Shown: one piece after another, positions 34,185 to 46,570 of the stretch
Layout: every line of letters starts with the position of its first letter
Numbering within the stretch: position 1 is the first letter of the stretch
Assembly: GCA_963693085.1 (NCBI GenBank)
Contig: OY856414.1
Coordinates: 262,536,001 to 262,600,000, forward strand
From: Alisma plantago-aquatica
Taxonomy: Eukaryota; Streptophyta; Magnoliopsida; Alismatales; Alismataceae
Length of the DNA stretch: 64,000 bases
Direction of reading: 5' to 3'
Translations under genes and position numbers: made by a program
The notes under the pieces: generated by a model
Told to the model about the DNA's origin: nothing
Databases searched by the model: none
What the model saw: the letters and a program-made list of their open reading frames with translations, nothing else

Positions 34185-35123
34185 ATGTATCTTTGGCATT
34201 GTCGTCTAGGGCACATAAATGAGAAGCACATTTCTAGACTCCATAAAGATGGTTATCTAAAATCTTTTGATTATGAATCAATAGAGACATGTGAATCCTT
34301 TTTGCTGGGAAAGATGACCAAGACTCCCTTTTCAGGTAAAGGTGAAAGAGCTAGTGATCTATTAGGACTCATACATACTTATGTATGTGGGCCTTTTAAA
34401 ACTAATGCCAGAAATGGGTATCACTACTTCATTACCTTCACTGATGACTTCAGTAGGTATGGCTATGTGTACCTGATGAAACATAAGTCAGAAACCCTTG
34501 AAAGGTTCAAGGATTTCATGAATGAAGTACATAACCAACTTGGTAAAAGTATTAAAGCACTTCGATCCGATCAAGGTGGAGAATACTTAAGCCAGGAGTT
34601 TGAGGACCTTCTGCGAGCCCGTGGTATTGTATCACAATGGACTCCACCTGGAACACCACAACATAACAGTGTGTCTGAAAGAAGGAATCACACTTTACTG
34701 GATATGGTGCGATCAATGATGAGTTTTGCTGATCTTCCGATTTCCTTCTGAGGTCATGCTCTTGAAACCGCCGTGTTTACACTTAACCGAGTACCATCTA
34801 AATCAGTTCAAAAGACACCATATGAGATATGGAACGGGAAGTGTCCCGATTTGTCTTTTATTAAGATTTGGGGTTGTGAGGCTTACATTAGGAAAATGTT
34901 TCCTGATAAGCTTGGACCCAAGTCTGATAAATATTATTTTGTTGGATACCCCAAGGAAACAAGGGGATACTATTTATACCACCCTACTGACAAAAAAGTG
35001 TTTGTTGCTAGGACAACTGTGTTCCTAGAAAAAGAATTTATTTCCAGAGGAAACAATGGGAGGAAAATAGAGCTTGAAGAGGTTCAAGCCCAACAAGAAA
35101 ACATTGAACCGGTAGATGTATAA
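34185..35123 (+). pseudogene. Copia integrase (one internal stop)
   Basis: Inserts the cDNA. The zinc domain reads LWHCRLGHINEKH ... CESFLLGK. The last ligand, normally Cys (CxxC), is Phe, so zinc binding is likely lost. The core has FTDDFSRYGYVYLM, LRSDQGGEY and the Glu region QHNSVSERRNHTLLDMVR. A TGA at 34749 replaces a residue that is usually Trp. The C-terminal part continues (TLNRVPSKSVQKTPYEIW ... CEAYIRK) to TAA 35121. The frame differs from that of protease. Confidence 0.92.
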
Positions 35124-36060
35124 GAGGAACATAGAGATTCACAAGGTGTTGTGGAATCTGAGTCTCCTCAAGTAATACAAGGACCTCGTAGATCTAGTAG
35201 GACACGCCTTGAACCTGAGGGGTTTGGATACCTTGTGACTTAGGAAGGCGGTGAGTTGATCATAGATGATGATCCAACTACCTATCTAGAGGCTATGGAG
35301 GGACCAGATTTTGAGAAATGGCTTGAGGCCATGAAATCCGAGATGGAATCCATGTACTCCAACAAAGTATGGACTTTGGTGGAACCACCTGAAGGGATAA
35401 AACCCATAGGGTGAAAGTGGATCTTCAAGAAGAAGACCGACATGGATGGCAATGTGCAAACTTATAAAGGCATATTGGTTGCAAAGGGTTTCCGACAAGT
35501 TCAAGGTGTTGACTATGACGAAACTTTTTCTCCAATTGCCATGATTAAGTCCATCAGGATTATGCTTGCTATTGCGGCTTACTATGACTATGAGATTTGG
35601 CAAATGGATGTTAAAACCACATTCCTTAGTGGGAATATAACTGGGGGTGTGAACATGACACAACCTGAAGGTTTTGTAGATCCAAAGAATGCCAATAAAG
35701 TCTGTAAGCTACAAAGGTCAATCTATGGATTGAAGTAAGCATCTCAGAGTTGGAATCTTTGATTTGATGATGAATTCAAAGTGTTTGGCTTTATTCAAAA
35801 TGAAGATGAACCTTGTGTGTACAAGAAGGTTAGTGGGAGCACGACAACATTCCTCATATTGTATGTGGATGACATACTATTGATGGGGAATGATGTCTTA
35901 GCCTTAGAGAAGGTAAAGACTTGGCTTGGGAATACTTTCTCAATGAAGGACTTAGAATAAGCGTCCTACATTCTAGGTATTAAGATCTATATAGATAGAT
36001 CTAAAAGGCTTCTCGGACTAAGTCAAAGCATGCACATTGATAAAGTGCTGAGCGGTTCAG
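35124..36060 (+). pseudogene. Copia reverse transcriptase (several stops)
   Basis: Follows integrase in the same frame. Visible are SSRTRLEPE, the start KWLEAMKSEMESM, KWIFKKKTD, motif A QMDVKTTFLSG (about 35605) and the catalytic YVDD at 35862-35873. In-frame stops at 35412, 35736, 35760 and 35958; the first three fit TGG-to-TGA, CAA-to-TAA and CGA-to-TGA changes. The frame shifts near 36060, before RNase H. Confidence 0.92.
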
Positions 36061-36061
36061 C

Positions 36062-36850
36062 ATGGAGAACTCAAAGAGAGGCACCATCCCCATGCTACAT
36101 GGAGTCACCATCTCCAGAGCTCAATATCCCCAATCTTGTGAAGAGAGGGAGCGTATGAATGGGATCCCATATGCATTAGCCATTGGAACCATCATGTATG
36201 CTATGTTGTGCACACACCCAGATGTCTCGTATGCCCTTAGCATGACGAGAAGGTACCAGTCTGATCTCGGGGATGCTCACTGGACAACCGTAAAGAACAT
36301 CCTCAAGTACTTGTGAAGGACTAAGGATCAATTCCTTGTATACGACGACGAGGAAGAACTGGTTGTAAAGGGTTACACCGATGCAAGCTTACAAACTGAC
36401 AAAGATGATTACAGATCGCAATCAGGATTTGTGTTTTGCCTAAACAATGGAGTTGTGAGCTGGAAGAGTTCCAAGCAAGAAATAGTTACCGATTCTACTA
36501 CAGAGGCCGAGTATATTGCTGCTTCACATGTAGGAAAGGAGGTTGTGTGGATCAGGAAGTTTGTTACTGAACTTGGTGTGGTTCCCAGTAGCTATAATGC
36601 AATTGAGCTTTATTGTGACAATAATGGAAATATTGCTCAAGCTAAGGAGCCTAGATCACATCAGCAGTCCAAGCACATACTGCGGCGCTTCCATCTCATA
36701 CGAGAGATCGTACAGCGAGGAGAAGTGAAGATTTGCAAAGTACCAATGGAAGACAACATAGCTGATCCACTGACTAAGGCCCTTTCTCAGCAGAAGCATG
36801 ATAGTCATGCTAGGTCACAAGGACTGAGGTTCCTAGGTGACTGGCTCTAA
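36062..36850 (+). pseudogene. Copia RNase H
   Basis: Degrades the RNA strand during reverse transcription. The connection YALAIGTIMYAMLCTHPDVSYAL (36155-36240) precedes a TGA at 36314. The RNase H domain follows with its acidic residues in GYTDASL, DSTTEAEYIAAS, YCDNNG and EDNIADPLTKAL. It ends GDWL-TAA at 36850, 15 bp before the 3' LTR. Confidence 0.92.
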
Positions 36851-36851
36851 G

Positions 36852-36862
36852 TACAAGTGGGA
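36852..36862 (+). other. Copia polypurine tract
   Basis: ACAAGTGGGAG just before the 3' LTR, as usual in copia elements. Confidence 0.75.
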
Positions 36863-36865
36863 GTC

Positions 36866-39052
36866 TATAGGTATGTATGCCCATAGAGCAAGTCATGTGA
36901 TGATTGTAATGGGATACTTTGTAAATAATTTGAATAATAATAAAGGCAATTTCTGATCTATATGTTTTAACTGTTTCTGAGATGATAGTGTAACATGATA
37001 TATGTCTAAAGAATTGTTTACTCGATGACGTATGCTTTTAGGTTAAGGACCTAAATGATAAGATCATACAGATGTTAAGAGTATACATTCTTGTTTAGTC
37101 CCTAGTCGTTTGTTATTGTGGAAATAACCATAGACATCAATAACACTAAAGACTAGATTGTGTGTTGGTTGATGACAAAATCTCATTAGTCATGATATAG
37201 TGATATCAAACCAAGCACATAGGTACTTGTTAGACAACAAGTGTATCAGACAGACCCACCGTGAGAGTGACACATGGAACCATGATTTGGTAGTCACAGT
37301 CAACTCTCACAGTGATGGTGGCGAATGTGTTTCTTCGACCTGAAATCACTACACTCAACACATGTTGTTGGGTACACTTTGATATCAACAAACGCAGTCT
37401 TAAAACATGGGTTGTTATAAAGGTGACGATTGGGTGGCTTTGACACATGGGGCTTTTTAGGGGTGAGTGTAAGGGAGTTTAATGTCCATGGCCACTTGAT
37501 GAGTAGGATTGAGAAAGGAATGCACATGCATGTGTGAATCAATATGAGATATTGATGTCACACACATCTCACCCAGTCTGCTATGAGATTAAGGAAATGG
37601 ATGAACGTTGAAAGGATTACTGTACCGAGCCTTGAGTTCATTCAGGACATTAGTGACAAAGGAATTATACATTCGCTGTAACACCATTCACGGATTGTAG
37701 GATTGAAAGTTGTTCTCAAACTTTCTATTTCACTTGGGTAGCACTGATGTGCGACTAGGCACCGCTCTTTGATTGTGAAGTCATAAGTGTTATGGACTTT
37801 CACTGGCAACGTGAAATGGACCTGCAGGGTCACACACATGGGATTTAACTTGGAAGAGGAGTTTATCCACAAATGATGTTTAGATTGATTACTAAAGGAG
37901 TTTAGTAGTTCAATTAAACACTCAATCAATTGATAGCTCAATATCATAGTGTTCAAGGTGTTGGACCGATTAATCTGAGTATCAGATTGATTGAAACTGT
38001 AATTGACTGATTTTGCACATTCTGCACTACCGATCAACTCATGTGATGAACCAATCGACTCAGGTTGGTGAACCGATCAGCTCAAGTGGTGAGTCGATCA
38101 AATCATGTGTCATTAAACAATTGACTCAATTGTTGAACCGGTCGATTCATGTGACAAAACAAGATCGTTTGGAAAGTCAGAAGACTATTTTGCAAATACA
38201 ATTTGTTTCACTTGTACAAATTTGATTTAGACAAGGATTAATATTTGATTAATCGGAAACAAATATGAAAGTGAATTTTAGTTGGACCAGGACCATGAAC
38301 TGATCGGCTTATGCTTAAAATGATCGGCTCAGGTGCTCCAACCGATCGGTTCAGGTGTGAAACAATTGGCTCAGGTCTTCAACTGACCGTTTCATGCTTG
38401 AAACGATCAGTTCAGGTGGTGCAGTTGGTTGTTTTGTGGAAAATCTCGAACCCTTCTACTCCTACTTTAATCCCGCATTAACCAAGGTAGAGAACCCTGT
38501 CCCATGACCCTCCTATATATAGGGGTATTGGGAGCTTCTCAAAGTACAAATAAGAACACCAGTTGCTCTACAAAGTTCTCATTCTCTCTAGTTTTGGTAA
38601 CCGAGAGAGCCCGAGCAAGTGCTACCCGATATGGGAGGCACAACAAGGAAAAGACAACTACAGAAAAGCAACTGGTTGCAGGAGAGGGTTTCAGTGACTA
38701 GTATGCTGACAAGAAGGTATGACTTCTTCCGATTCCTTGTGGGACAAGGAGATCAGAGTTCCAGGCAGTCTCTGTGGACGACTGCAAAGGCGGGAGACTT
38801 CTGCCGCTCGGAGGACAACTGTCAATCCTGACTGTCCCGGTGAGACCAGGAGCTGCACAGACACCGTCCAAGACCAGAGGTGAAGACCGCACAAGCCGCA
38901 AGGTAGCATCACCGAGCAAGCCTCGGGACAAGGTACGCCTCTACAAACCATCCTTCCTATTGTATAGACGTTTACGCGATTCCTTTATTCTAGTTTTGGG
39001 AGAAGAAATTTTTTGTTGTCACTACCTTCTCTGTCTCCCCTAAAACCAAACA
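36866..39052 (+). repeat. Copia 3' LTR (2187 bp)
   Basis: Homologous to the 5' LTR throughout. Its first bases read TATAGG instead of TGTTGG, and it ends CCAAACA. It lacks ~25 bp present in the 5' LTR near 30503-30530 and has fewer ACCGATCGG word copies (38025-38420). Its TATATATA lies at 38514-38521. Confidence 0.95.
38025..38420. repeat. ACCGATCGGNTCAGG word array in the 3' LTR
   Basis: Counterpart of 31085-31480 with one unit fewer and many words mutated at their CpG (for example accgatcag, aaccaatcgac). The perfect ACCGATCGGT palindrome persists at 38341-38350. Confidence 0.75.
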
Positions 39053-39057
39053 CACTT

Positions 39058-39840
39058 GCCATCTTATTTTACTTGCTTCAATTTTGTGTCCTATAGCTAC
39101 AATATCCTAGCCACCACATATATCCACATCCATCTTAAGTGGATAGGAGATCTATACGCTTGATACAGGGTTAATGCGTTGTACCCAATTGGATAAGTAT
39201 TTTCATTCTTACAATCTTTTTCTTCTACATTGTATATTGTTCTCCATGACTACTCCTAGGTTTAGAGGCTGTTGAAAGGAGGTTTCTTGGAGCTACTTCG
39301 TGATGGAGAAGGCTGCTTCAAGGTGTTCTTGAGATTAATTCAAGGGAGGTTGGAGCTACTTCTAAAGGAAGGCTATCTCAAGGTGATGGAGTTACTTCAA
39401 GGAGGTGAAGGCTGCTCTAAGGAATTGAAGTTAGTTCAAGAAGGTTACTTCAAGGAGGTTGAGGCTACTTCAAGGGTGTGGAAGGTGATTGTATTTTGTG
39501 TAACATCCTTACAAGGTAATAAAATAAATCACTTTCAAAATCCCAATTGGAAACAATTGGGTAGTGGACTGACTACCTTTGATTTCAAATGTAGGAACCA
39601 CTCTACATCCAAGTGTCTTCCTTGTTTCCTCCTCATTCTTTGGTTTAATTGTTTAATTAATTTCAAGTTCCAAAATGCTCTATTCACCCCCTCTATATCT
39701 TTCATGATAGATCTTACACTCGATGTGGTAGAGAGCCTAGAATGTGTTAGTTTGAGTATTGAGACAGATTCCAAATGCGTAAAGGAGGTGATAGATGGTG
39801 ATGTTGTTGACAACCAAAGATTTTAAGATGGATAATCAGT
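39058..39840 (+). mobile_element. LTR-like sequence, right part (R/U5-like)
   Basis: Continuation of 29066-29897 after the copia insertion. It has purine-rich near-repeats of 'gaaggctacttcaaggaggt' (39270-39480) and the phrase 'ctattcaccccctcta' at 39681, which resembles text near the end of many copia LTRs. The 184-codon frame here shows no domain. Confidence 0.4.
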
Positions 39841-41744
39841 ATGAAGAAGAAGTTGAAAAGTAATTGGTACTACTCTAGTATCAAATAAGAAGGCAGTAGA
39901 GTAGCTCACTTGTTATCAAGGTTTCATTAAAAAACTCATTGTGGTTCCTATTACTACAGGAGACCACCCAGGGATTTGGTTGAGGTCATCAACCTTGAGT
40001 CCAACAATAGTAGTAGTAGTAGTACCAATTTTCATTCTAGTTTGAACAACATAGGTTGTAATGATTTTGATGATTTAGCTTGCATGAGGGGGTGAGATGA
40101 ATAAAAACCCTCTGACTTCTTTTAATAAAAATCAAGTGTGCTATGGGTGCACCATTTATGTCATCAATTATTGACTAAAAACCAAAGACAAAGGTCATGC
40201 ATTCTATGCAAAATTTTACCACCAAAAATCTTGTGGTGATAGTTCCTCCTATTAGAACCGATGATACATGATTCCCACCACATGCCTCATGGAATGTTTT
40301 CCTCTAAATTGAGTTATATCGTCAGTTTTGGTCTTGAAAACTGACATGATAGATCTTAATGTGTGTGACATTTTTAATGGGGATAATGACATATGTGGAA
40401 GTTTTCCTGATGTAGGACCAACGATAGAGATTCACCTACATCATCCGTTTTCTTATATGAAACCTATGACACAACCTATGTCGTTAAATTTCTAGCACAA
40501 TTGATGGTGGAGTTGCCACTATAGCATGTGAAGAATTTACTCTTCCCTCATTCTTTGTATTGAAAAATCATGCAACCTATCTAGCTCTCTCTAGAAATGA
40601 CGATGATGAACACAATATAATGTATTTCTGCAACTTCTAGCCATGGCCCCACCTCCATTAGAGCCATCGTTGCTGCCACTTTTGCTTGTCGATCCTTTCT
40701 CCACTGTCAATAGCTACTTTAACTACCTCTCTCCACTAGGTACCCCTTCCTCCTCTATGCACTGACACTCTCTTCTTTTTGGTGATGTCGTTGGTGATGC
40801 TTGGAGTGCCGCGTCCTCTGCTCCTGCACAGAGACGATGCCACTGCCTCTTCTCTTGTTTGGAGACACCGTTGCAACTACTATTGATTATGCTCAGAGCT
40901 AGGATCTCAAGATTGGACCTTGGAGCCATGTCCACTTCTGCACACCCTCATCTCCTCTCTTTGTTTGTCTCTATGTTCATGCACACAACTTCTATTCCTC
41001 CTCTCCTATGCTGCAAGGTCCATTTCTCTTTTTTATAACCTAAATATAATGATGCATGTGATGAATGTTGAGATCCAAGTGACTATCATGCATATAGTTA
41101 ATATAAACATTATAGTTAATGTTCCTTTATTATTTATGCTAAGTGCATTATTTATTGTTAGCAATTTGAATTTTCTATGCTTAAATAATCACACCTAGTA
41201 ATGAATACACTAAAATTGATATGCATATATCTAAATTAACTTGATTAGGATTGAAATTAATGTAAATTTACCTATACCCTAAACCCTAAATGATAATTCT
41301 AAATATTTCAACCCTAACCCCTATTTGTTACCCTAGAAACTTGTCCAAGATTTACTCATTATGAGTAAATCTTAGATAGTCTTGGGTTTGGGACTATTCT
41401 TGAACACTTAATCTCACGTAGAATGTAAGTGTATAATGTGTATTTGGTTTTCAAAATATTTCTTCAACACTTCCCTACTTGTTCTCTAAGTACATATGAA
41501 GGTGGATATTTGAACATCTACGTTGGTGCAATTGGAGAATTTCCAGAAAATACTTCCAACATATTCTTAAAAATTGAATTCACATCATACACTTACTAGT
41601 GAGATTAAGAGTTCAAGCATGGTATAGGCGATACACATACATAAATATGTAGATAACATCTGATTCACTTCAACCATATTTTATTTTAAATTTTGTAGTC
41701 GCAAACACATAATTCAATACTTGTTTTTTTTCCTATGATGATAG
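39841..41744. other. Non-coding region left of the CACTA coding remnants
   Basis: No domain recognised. It contains a short (TAG)n run (40008-40023). At 40322-40346 GTCAGTTTT...AAAACTGAC has the look of CACTA subterminal repeats. No terminal CACTA inverted repeat could be placed. Confidence 0.4.
41347..41373. repeat. Near-perfect palindrome, 13-bp arms
   Basis: AAGATTTACTCAT and ATGAGTAAATCTT separated by a single T. Confidence 0.8.
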
Positions 41745-44330
41745 AATGGATTGATAATGTATGTCCATCCCAAATTATTGCACTCCAAAGTTTATTGTTG
41801 GTTTTGATCAGTTTATAAAATTTGTAGAGGAACATAGGAACCAACCTGGAGATAGGTTTTATTGTCCATGTAGGTACTAGAGTAGTAATAACTTGGTAGT
41901 TGACACTATTAATGAAAACAAAGTCATGTCATATGAAATGGGATTGTATAGGGCTATACATAAAATTAATTGTATGGACAGATTCCTATATGATATCAGT
42001 AGATGTCAATAATACTTGTGTTGAAGTAGAAATTTCCAACAATGTTGATGTAAATGAATCAATTCAAAGATACATGATTGATGTGATGCTAGATAGTTGT
42101 GGGATAAATCATTCACCATTCTTATTCAAAAATATTGTCCATGAAGCTGAGAGACCATTATACTCAAGTTGTACTAAGTTTACAAAGCTGATCACTATGT
42201 TGATATTGTACACTCTAAAGACTACCAAGAGGTGGAGTAACAAAAGCTTCATGTCTCTATTGTCTTTGTTGAAAGAGACTCTTCCTAGAGGCAACAAGCT
42301 TCCAATCTCAACATACAAAATAAATAGGATGTCGTTCCCAATGGGAATGGAGGCTAAGAAGATACATGCATGACTGAATGATTGTGTGTTATTTCAAAAT
42401 GACTATATTGATTTGGAGACTGTCCAAAATGTAGGACATTAAGGTATAAAATGACGACTACAATTAAGGAAAAACTAACTCTCCTACAAGGTGATTTGGT
42501 ATCTACCTGTAATACTATGATTTCAATCTTGTTTACTAATACTATTTGATGCACATAATTTATCTTGGCATGCAAATGTAAAGAAAAACAAGGATGAAAT
42601 CTTATGACACATGTCAGATTCCCCCACAATGGAATAAAATTGATTTATTATACCCAAAATTTGGTGAATAACTCAAGATTCCAAGACTTAGACTTCGTAC
42701 TGACGGGAAGAATCCATATGTAACATTAAGAAGATGATATAGCACTTGGCATGTTATGATTGTTATATACAATCTTCCTCTCTGGTTGTGTATGAAAAGT
42801 AAGTACGCCATGCTATCCTTGTTGAATTTGGGCCCCAAACAACCTAGAAATAATATTGATGTTTTTCTTGAACCTCTGATTCATGACTTAAAGAAACTCT
42901 AGGGAGAAGGTATGATGAGATATGATGCTTCATGTAGAGTTATATTTCATTTGCATGCTTTGTTATTTTGTAGTATTAATGACTTTCCAACATATGGGAA
43001 TTTATCTGGATACAACGTAAAAGGATCCAAAGAAAGCCCTATATGTGAGGAGAACATTGATTCAATATGAATAAAATATGACATCAAGGTTATATATCTT
43101 GGTCATAGAAGGTTTGTTCCATAAGTGCATCCTTACGAAAGGTTGTGTAAAGCATTCAATGGCTCGATTGAGGAAGTGAGTGACCCTAAACCTATTTTAG
43201 AGGAGAATTTTTATGAAAGCGTAATAGACATTCTCAATGCATTTGATAAGTGATCACAATATACTATTCCCAAACAATGTGACAAATATTTATTCAAGAA
43301 GAGATCAATATTTTAGGATCTTCCTTGTTGGATTTCTTTGACAGTTAGCCATTGTATCAATGTCACTCATGTTCAAAAGAATTTCTATGATTACTATGTA
43401 GACTATAGATGACATCAAAAACAAAATCGACATACGTGAAATAAGTATTAGGAAAGAATTAACAACAAAAGTTAGCAGCAATTTCTACACATATTTACCT
43501 CCTGCTTGTTACACCTTGTCTAGATAAGAGAGGAGATCTTTCTGTGAGTGCTTGCTTAATGTTGAGGTACCATAAGGATACTCTTCAAATACTCATACAT
43601 TTGTATCAATGAAGGATCTGAAGTTTATAATTCTTAAATCTCATGATGGTATCAGTCTATTGCAACATATATTACCGATGGCTATTTGACCTATACTACT
43701 GAAGTATGCATGGTTTGCAATCACTAGATTTTGTTTCTTCTTCAACATTGTATGCAACAAAGTTATTGATCTTGATAATCTTGATATGTTTCAAAGAGAA
43801 GTGCTCATTACCCTATGCCAAATTGAGAAGTATTTACCTTATTCATTTTTTAATATCATGGTACATCTTGTTGTCCATTTGATTAGGGAAGTAAAACTGT
43901 TGGGCTTGATTGTCTTGCATCAGATGTATCCTTATAAACTTTACATGAGTACTTTTAAAGGTGATATTTGAAATTTTTATCAACCTGAAGAAAGTATCAT
44001 TGAGGGTTATGTGGCTAGAGAGGTTGTGCACTTTTGTAATGAATTCTTGAGTTATAATGAAGCTCCTTCTAGTTGTAAAGTAATATTGACACATTATGAA
44101 AAAGGGACTTTAGGAGAAAGAGTACAAGGAATTAGTCATGAACTGCGGGAACAATCACACTTGTATGTTTCACACAACATTGACGAAGTGGATAATTATA
44201 TCACTAAACAAACCATCTTTATCAAGAAAAAATATCCTTGAGCCAGTTCAATGTGGCTTGCTAGAGAGCATAATCAGACATTCATTAGGTGGTTTGAAGA
44301 TAAATTCTTTTGTCAACTACCTCAAACACC
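41745..44330 (+). pseudogene. CACTA TNP2-type transposase (broken)
   Basis: Would cut and join the element ends. The N-terminal Transpos_assoc part reads GFDQFIKFVEEHRNQPGD (about 41800). The TNP2 body shows LYSSCTKFTKLITMLILYTLK and MGMEAKKIHA (42150-42373), GKNPYVTLRR (42700), NLPLWLCMKSKYAMLSLLNLGPK (42770), and DASCRVIFHLHALLFCSINDFPTYGNLSG (about 42930). Next come the LGHRRFVP segment (43100) and TLCQIEKYLPYSFFNIMVHLVVHL (43810). Numerous stops and shifts. Confidence 0.85.
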
Positions 44331-44529
44331 AATAATGTTGTTGAAATTATCAAATGGCTCACCTTTAAACCAAAAATGAATGTTACATATTATGAAGAGT
44401 TTGAAATAGAGGGGTCACCCTTCAAGCATTTTCATTGTATTTTTCTATTGTGAAGGATAAGTGTCAATGTGAAGATAAAATGTCTTATCATGGTATTGAT
44501 AAAACATATGGAAATTTGACTACACAAAT

Positions 44530-44900
44530 TTTAGAGTTCCCATCTTTAGGTGTATTGAGTTGACAACAAAAAAGGAGTTGTAGTGGATAAATTGGATTTC
44601 AGATTCATGAACTTTTATTAGATTTTCAAGAAGGATGAACTATTCATTACAACATCATATGTGAAGCAAGTATTCTATATCGGTGATCCTATAAATATAA
44701 AATGGTCTATCATTCTTCATGGAAAAAGGTTGTTAATTGTAGATCCTATAAATGAAGAAGAGTACTATGACAAGTATGATGACTCCTGTTCATTCTCAAT
44801 TTTCTTACTAAGTGTAAATGTTGAAGCTAACACTAATGAATATACGTGTATAGATTACAAAGATGGAATATTAATTGATCAAAGATCCAACCAATACTAG
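44530..44900 (+). pseudogene. CACTA DUF4216-like segment
   Basis: The reading GVVVDKLDFRFMNF followed by ITTSYVKQVFYIGDPINIKWSIILHGKR matches the C-terminal DUF4216 region of CACTA transposases. The last 79 codons are uninterrupted (44661-44900). Confidence 0.7.
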
Positions 44901-45339
44901 AGGCATGTATTTCAAATTATCTATCATGCAAATGTCTTATATGCTCGATGTAAATTTTACATTCTATATAACAACTACATATGTTTCATATGCTAGATGT
45001 GCATTTTACATTCTTTCTCACTTATATGTGGTTCTTGACAAATTTTTGGATGATAATTTTTAGATAGCATCGTTGGTGAGCACCATGAGGATGTGCACCA
45101 TAAGGATGAGTATGGTGTAAGTTATTATATTTAATTACATAATGTGCATTTTGCATTCTATATCACAATTATGTATGTTTCATATAGTAGATGTGCATTT
45201 TATAGTCGTTATCACTTATATGTATTTTTGACTACTTTAGGATGATCAACATGAGGATGAGAACCCTAAGGATGAGCACCCTGAGGATCTTGGTTTGTCT
45301 ACAGATGAGAAGTGTGATGGTGATGTAAAAGAGGCATCA

Positions 45340-46570
45340 CTTTGATGAACAATTTATCAACACAAGGGTCAAATGTCTGAAGTTGGCCATTGACTTTGAT
45401 GCAATAGGAAATCCTATTAGGCACTATCACAATGCTTTTAGGCAACATTTAGGGTTTATTGTTTGTAGCAAAGTGGCAATAACAACAAATCATGGCATAA
45501 AGTTGATCTTTCCACTAAAGAACTCATACAGAAGGACATAGCTATTAGATATTCTCTTTTTAAAGATATGCACAATTCTAATTTTAAAGATCCTACCATT
45601 CAGTATATGAACTTTTACATGACATCTTTGACCTTCATGAAAAATTGCATACAAAAGTTTGTTGCAACATTTTGGGAGGATATTGAGGAATTTTAGGACA
45701 AAATTGAAAATATATTACATAATGGGAGACAAGATGAAGAATCCCTCCATGAGCAATGACCCTATCTTAATTAGAGTGTGTGGGACACATTTTTTACTTC
45801 AATAAAATTGATAAATCCAATGTATTAAGCCTCCTTTTAAATATAGTCTTATGATTAATCATATAGTTTCTATTTATTATGCAATTAACATATAATTTTG
45901 ATTAATTAGTCTATACACAATGCTAAAAAAGAAAGGCATACAAAGAACCTACACGAGCACAAGTTGGGTCTAGGTGGTTATGCATGACATTGCCAATACA
46001 GAGAAAGTGTCTTCTTCTGAGCAACCTACTCCTTGGTTTGCCAAGTCATCTACTACTCTTGCCCTTTACTTTGTCTTGAGGATTCGATAGGTGCAAGGAC
46101 AATATTCTCTGGAGAGATATCCAACCTACAACCATTGAGGTGGCTGAAAAATGGTAACATTTAACCCTCAGAGTGTATGTTCTTTTTTTACCTCTATTGT
46201 TATGTATTATTGACCAATTAATATTGGTAATTATTAGAGGAAAGTTTGTGAGCAAAGAAAATAAGGCAAGTTCATCCGTAAAGGACAAAGAGATGAATTG
46301 ACGGTAGCTATGGGTACTCAGGAGCATCCTGTTCGTGTTAGGGGCATTGGAGTTAGTGTTGGAATAAGATCATTTTTTTGGCACATCAGAGCCAAAGAGA
46401 GGATCTGTTAAGAAAGGTGGATTTCCACAAGATGAGTTAGAGGACATAGTAACAAATAAAATAGAAGAAGCAATCAGGGGGTTTCAGGCTTCTCAGTTTT
46501 AACCTTATTAGACGGTACCTCAACTGCACCACTCTTCTTACGAGGTGGTTGGGATTACTCCTATGGATTC
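45340..46570 (+). pseudogene. CACTA TnpA-like (plant transposase) remnant
   Basis: Readings LTLMQ/FDAIGNP..., RQHLGFIVCSKVAITT, KDELTVAMGTQEHPVRVRGIG-like text near 46285-46350, and a short repeated block fit the TnpA-like second protein of CACTA elements, which binds subterminal repeats. Fragmentary; the last motif is the clearest. Confidence 0.6.

Larger units (their letters stand above)
29898..39052 (+). mobile_element. Complete Ty1/copia element with target duplication
   Basis: Two ~2.2-kb LTRs flank a 4.75-kb internal region with the copia order gag, protease, integrase, reverse transcriptase, RNase H. The 5-bp target duplication CACTT is perfect (29893-29897 and 39053-39057), so this is a whole insertion. 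LTR ends are TGTTGG...CCAACA in the 5' copy. Primer site and polypurine tract are in place. The coding region is dead: gag is reduced, and frameshifts and about ten stops interrupt the rest. Confidence 0.95.

Noticed and set aside
39272..39826. 184-codon ORF with Glu/Leu-rich N-terminus
   Set aside because: The N-terminal half is translated from purine-rich near-repeats in an LTR-like R/U5 region. No domain.
40920..41198. 92-codon hydrophobic ORF
   Set aside because: AT-rich translation with no domain and no promoter context.
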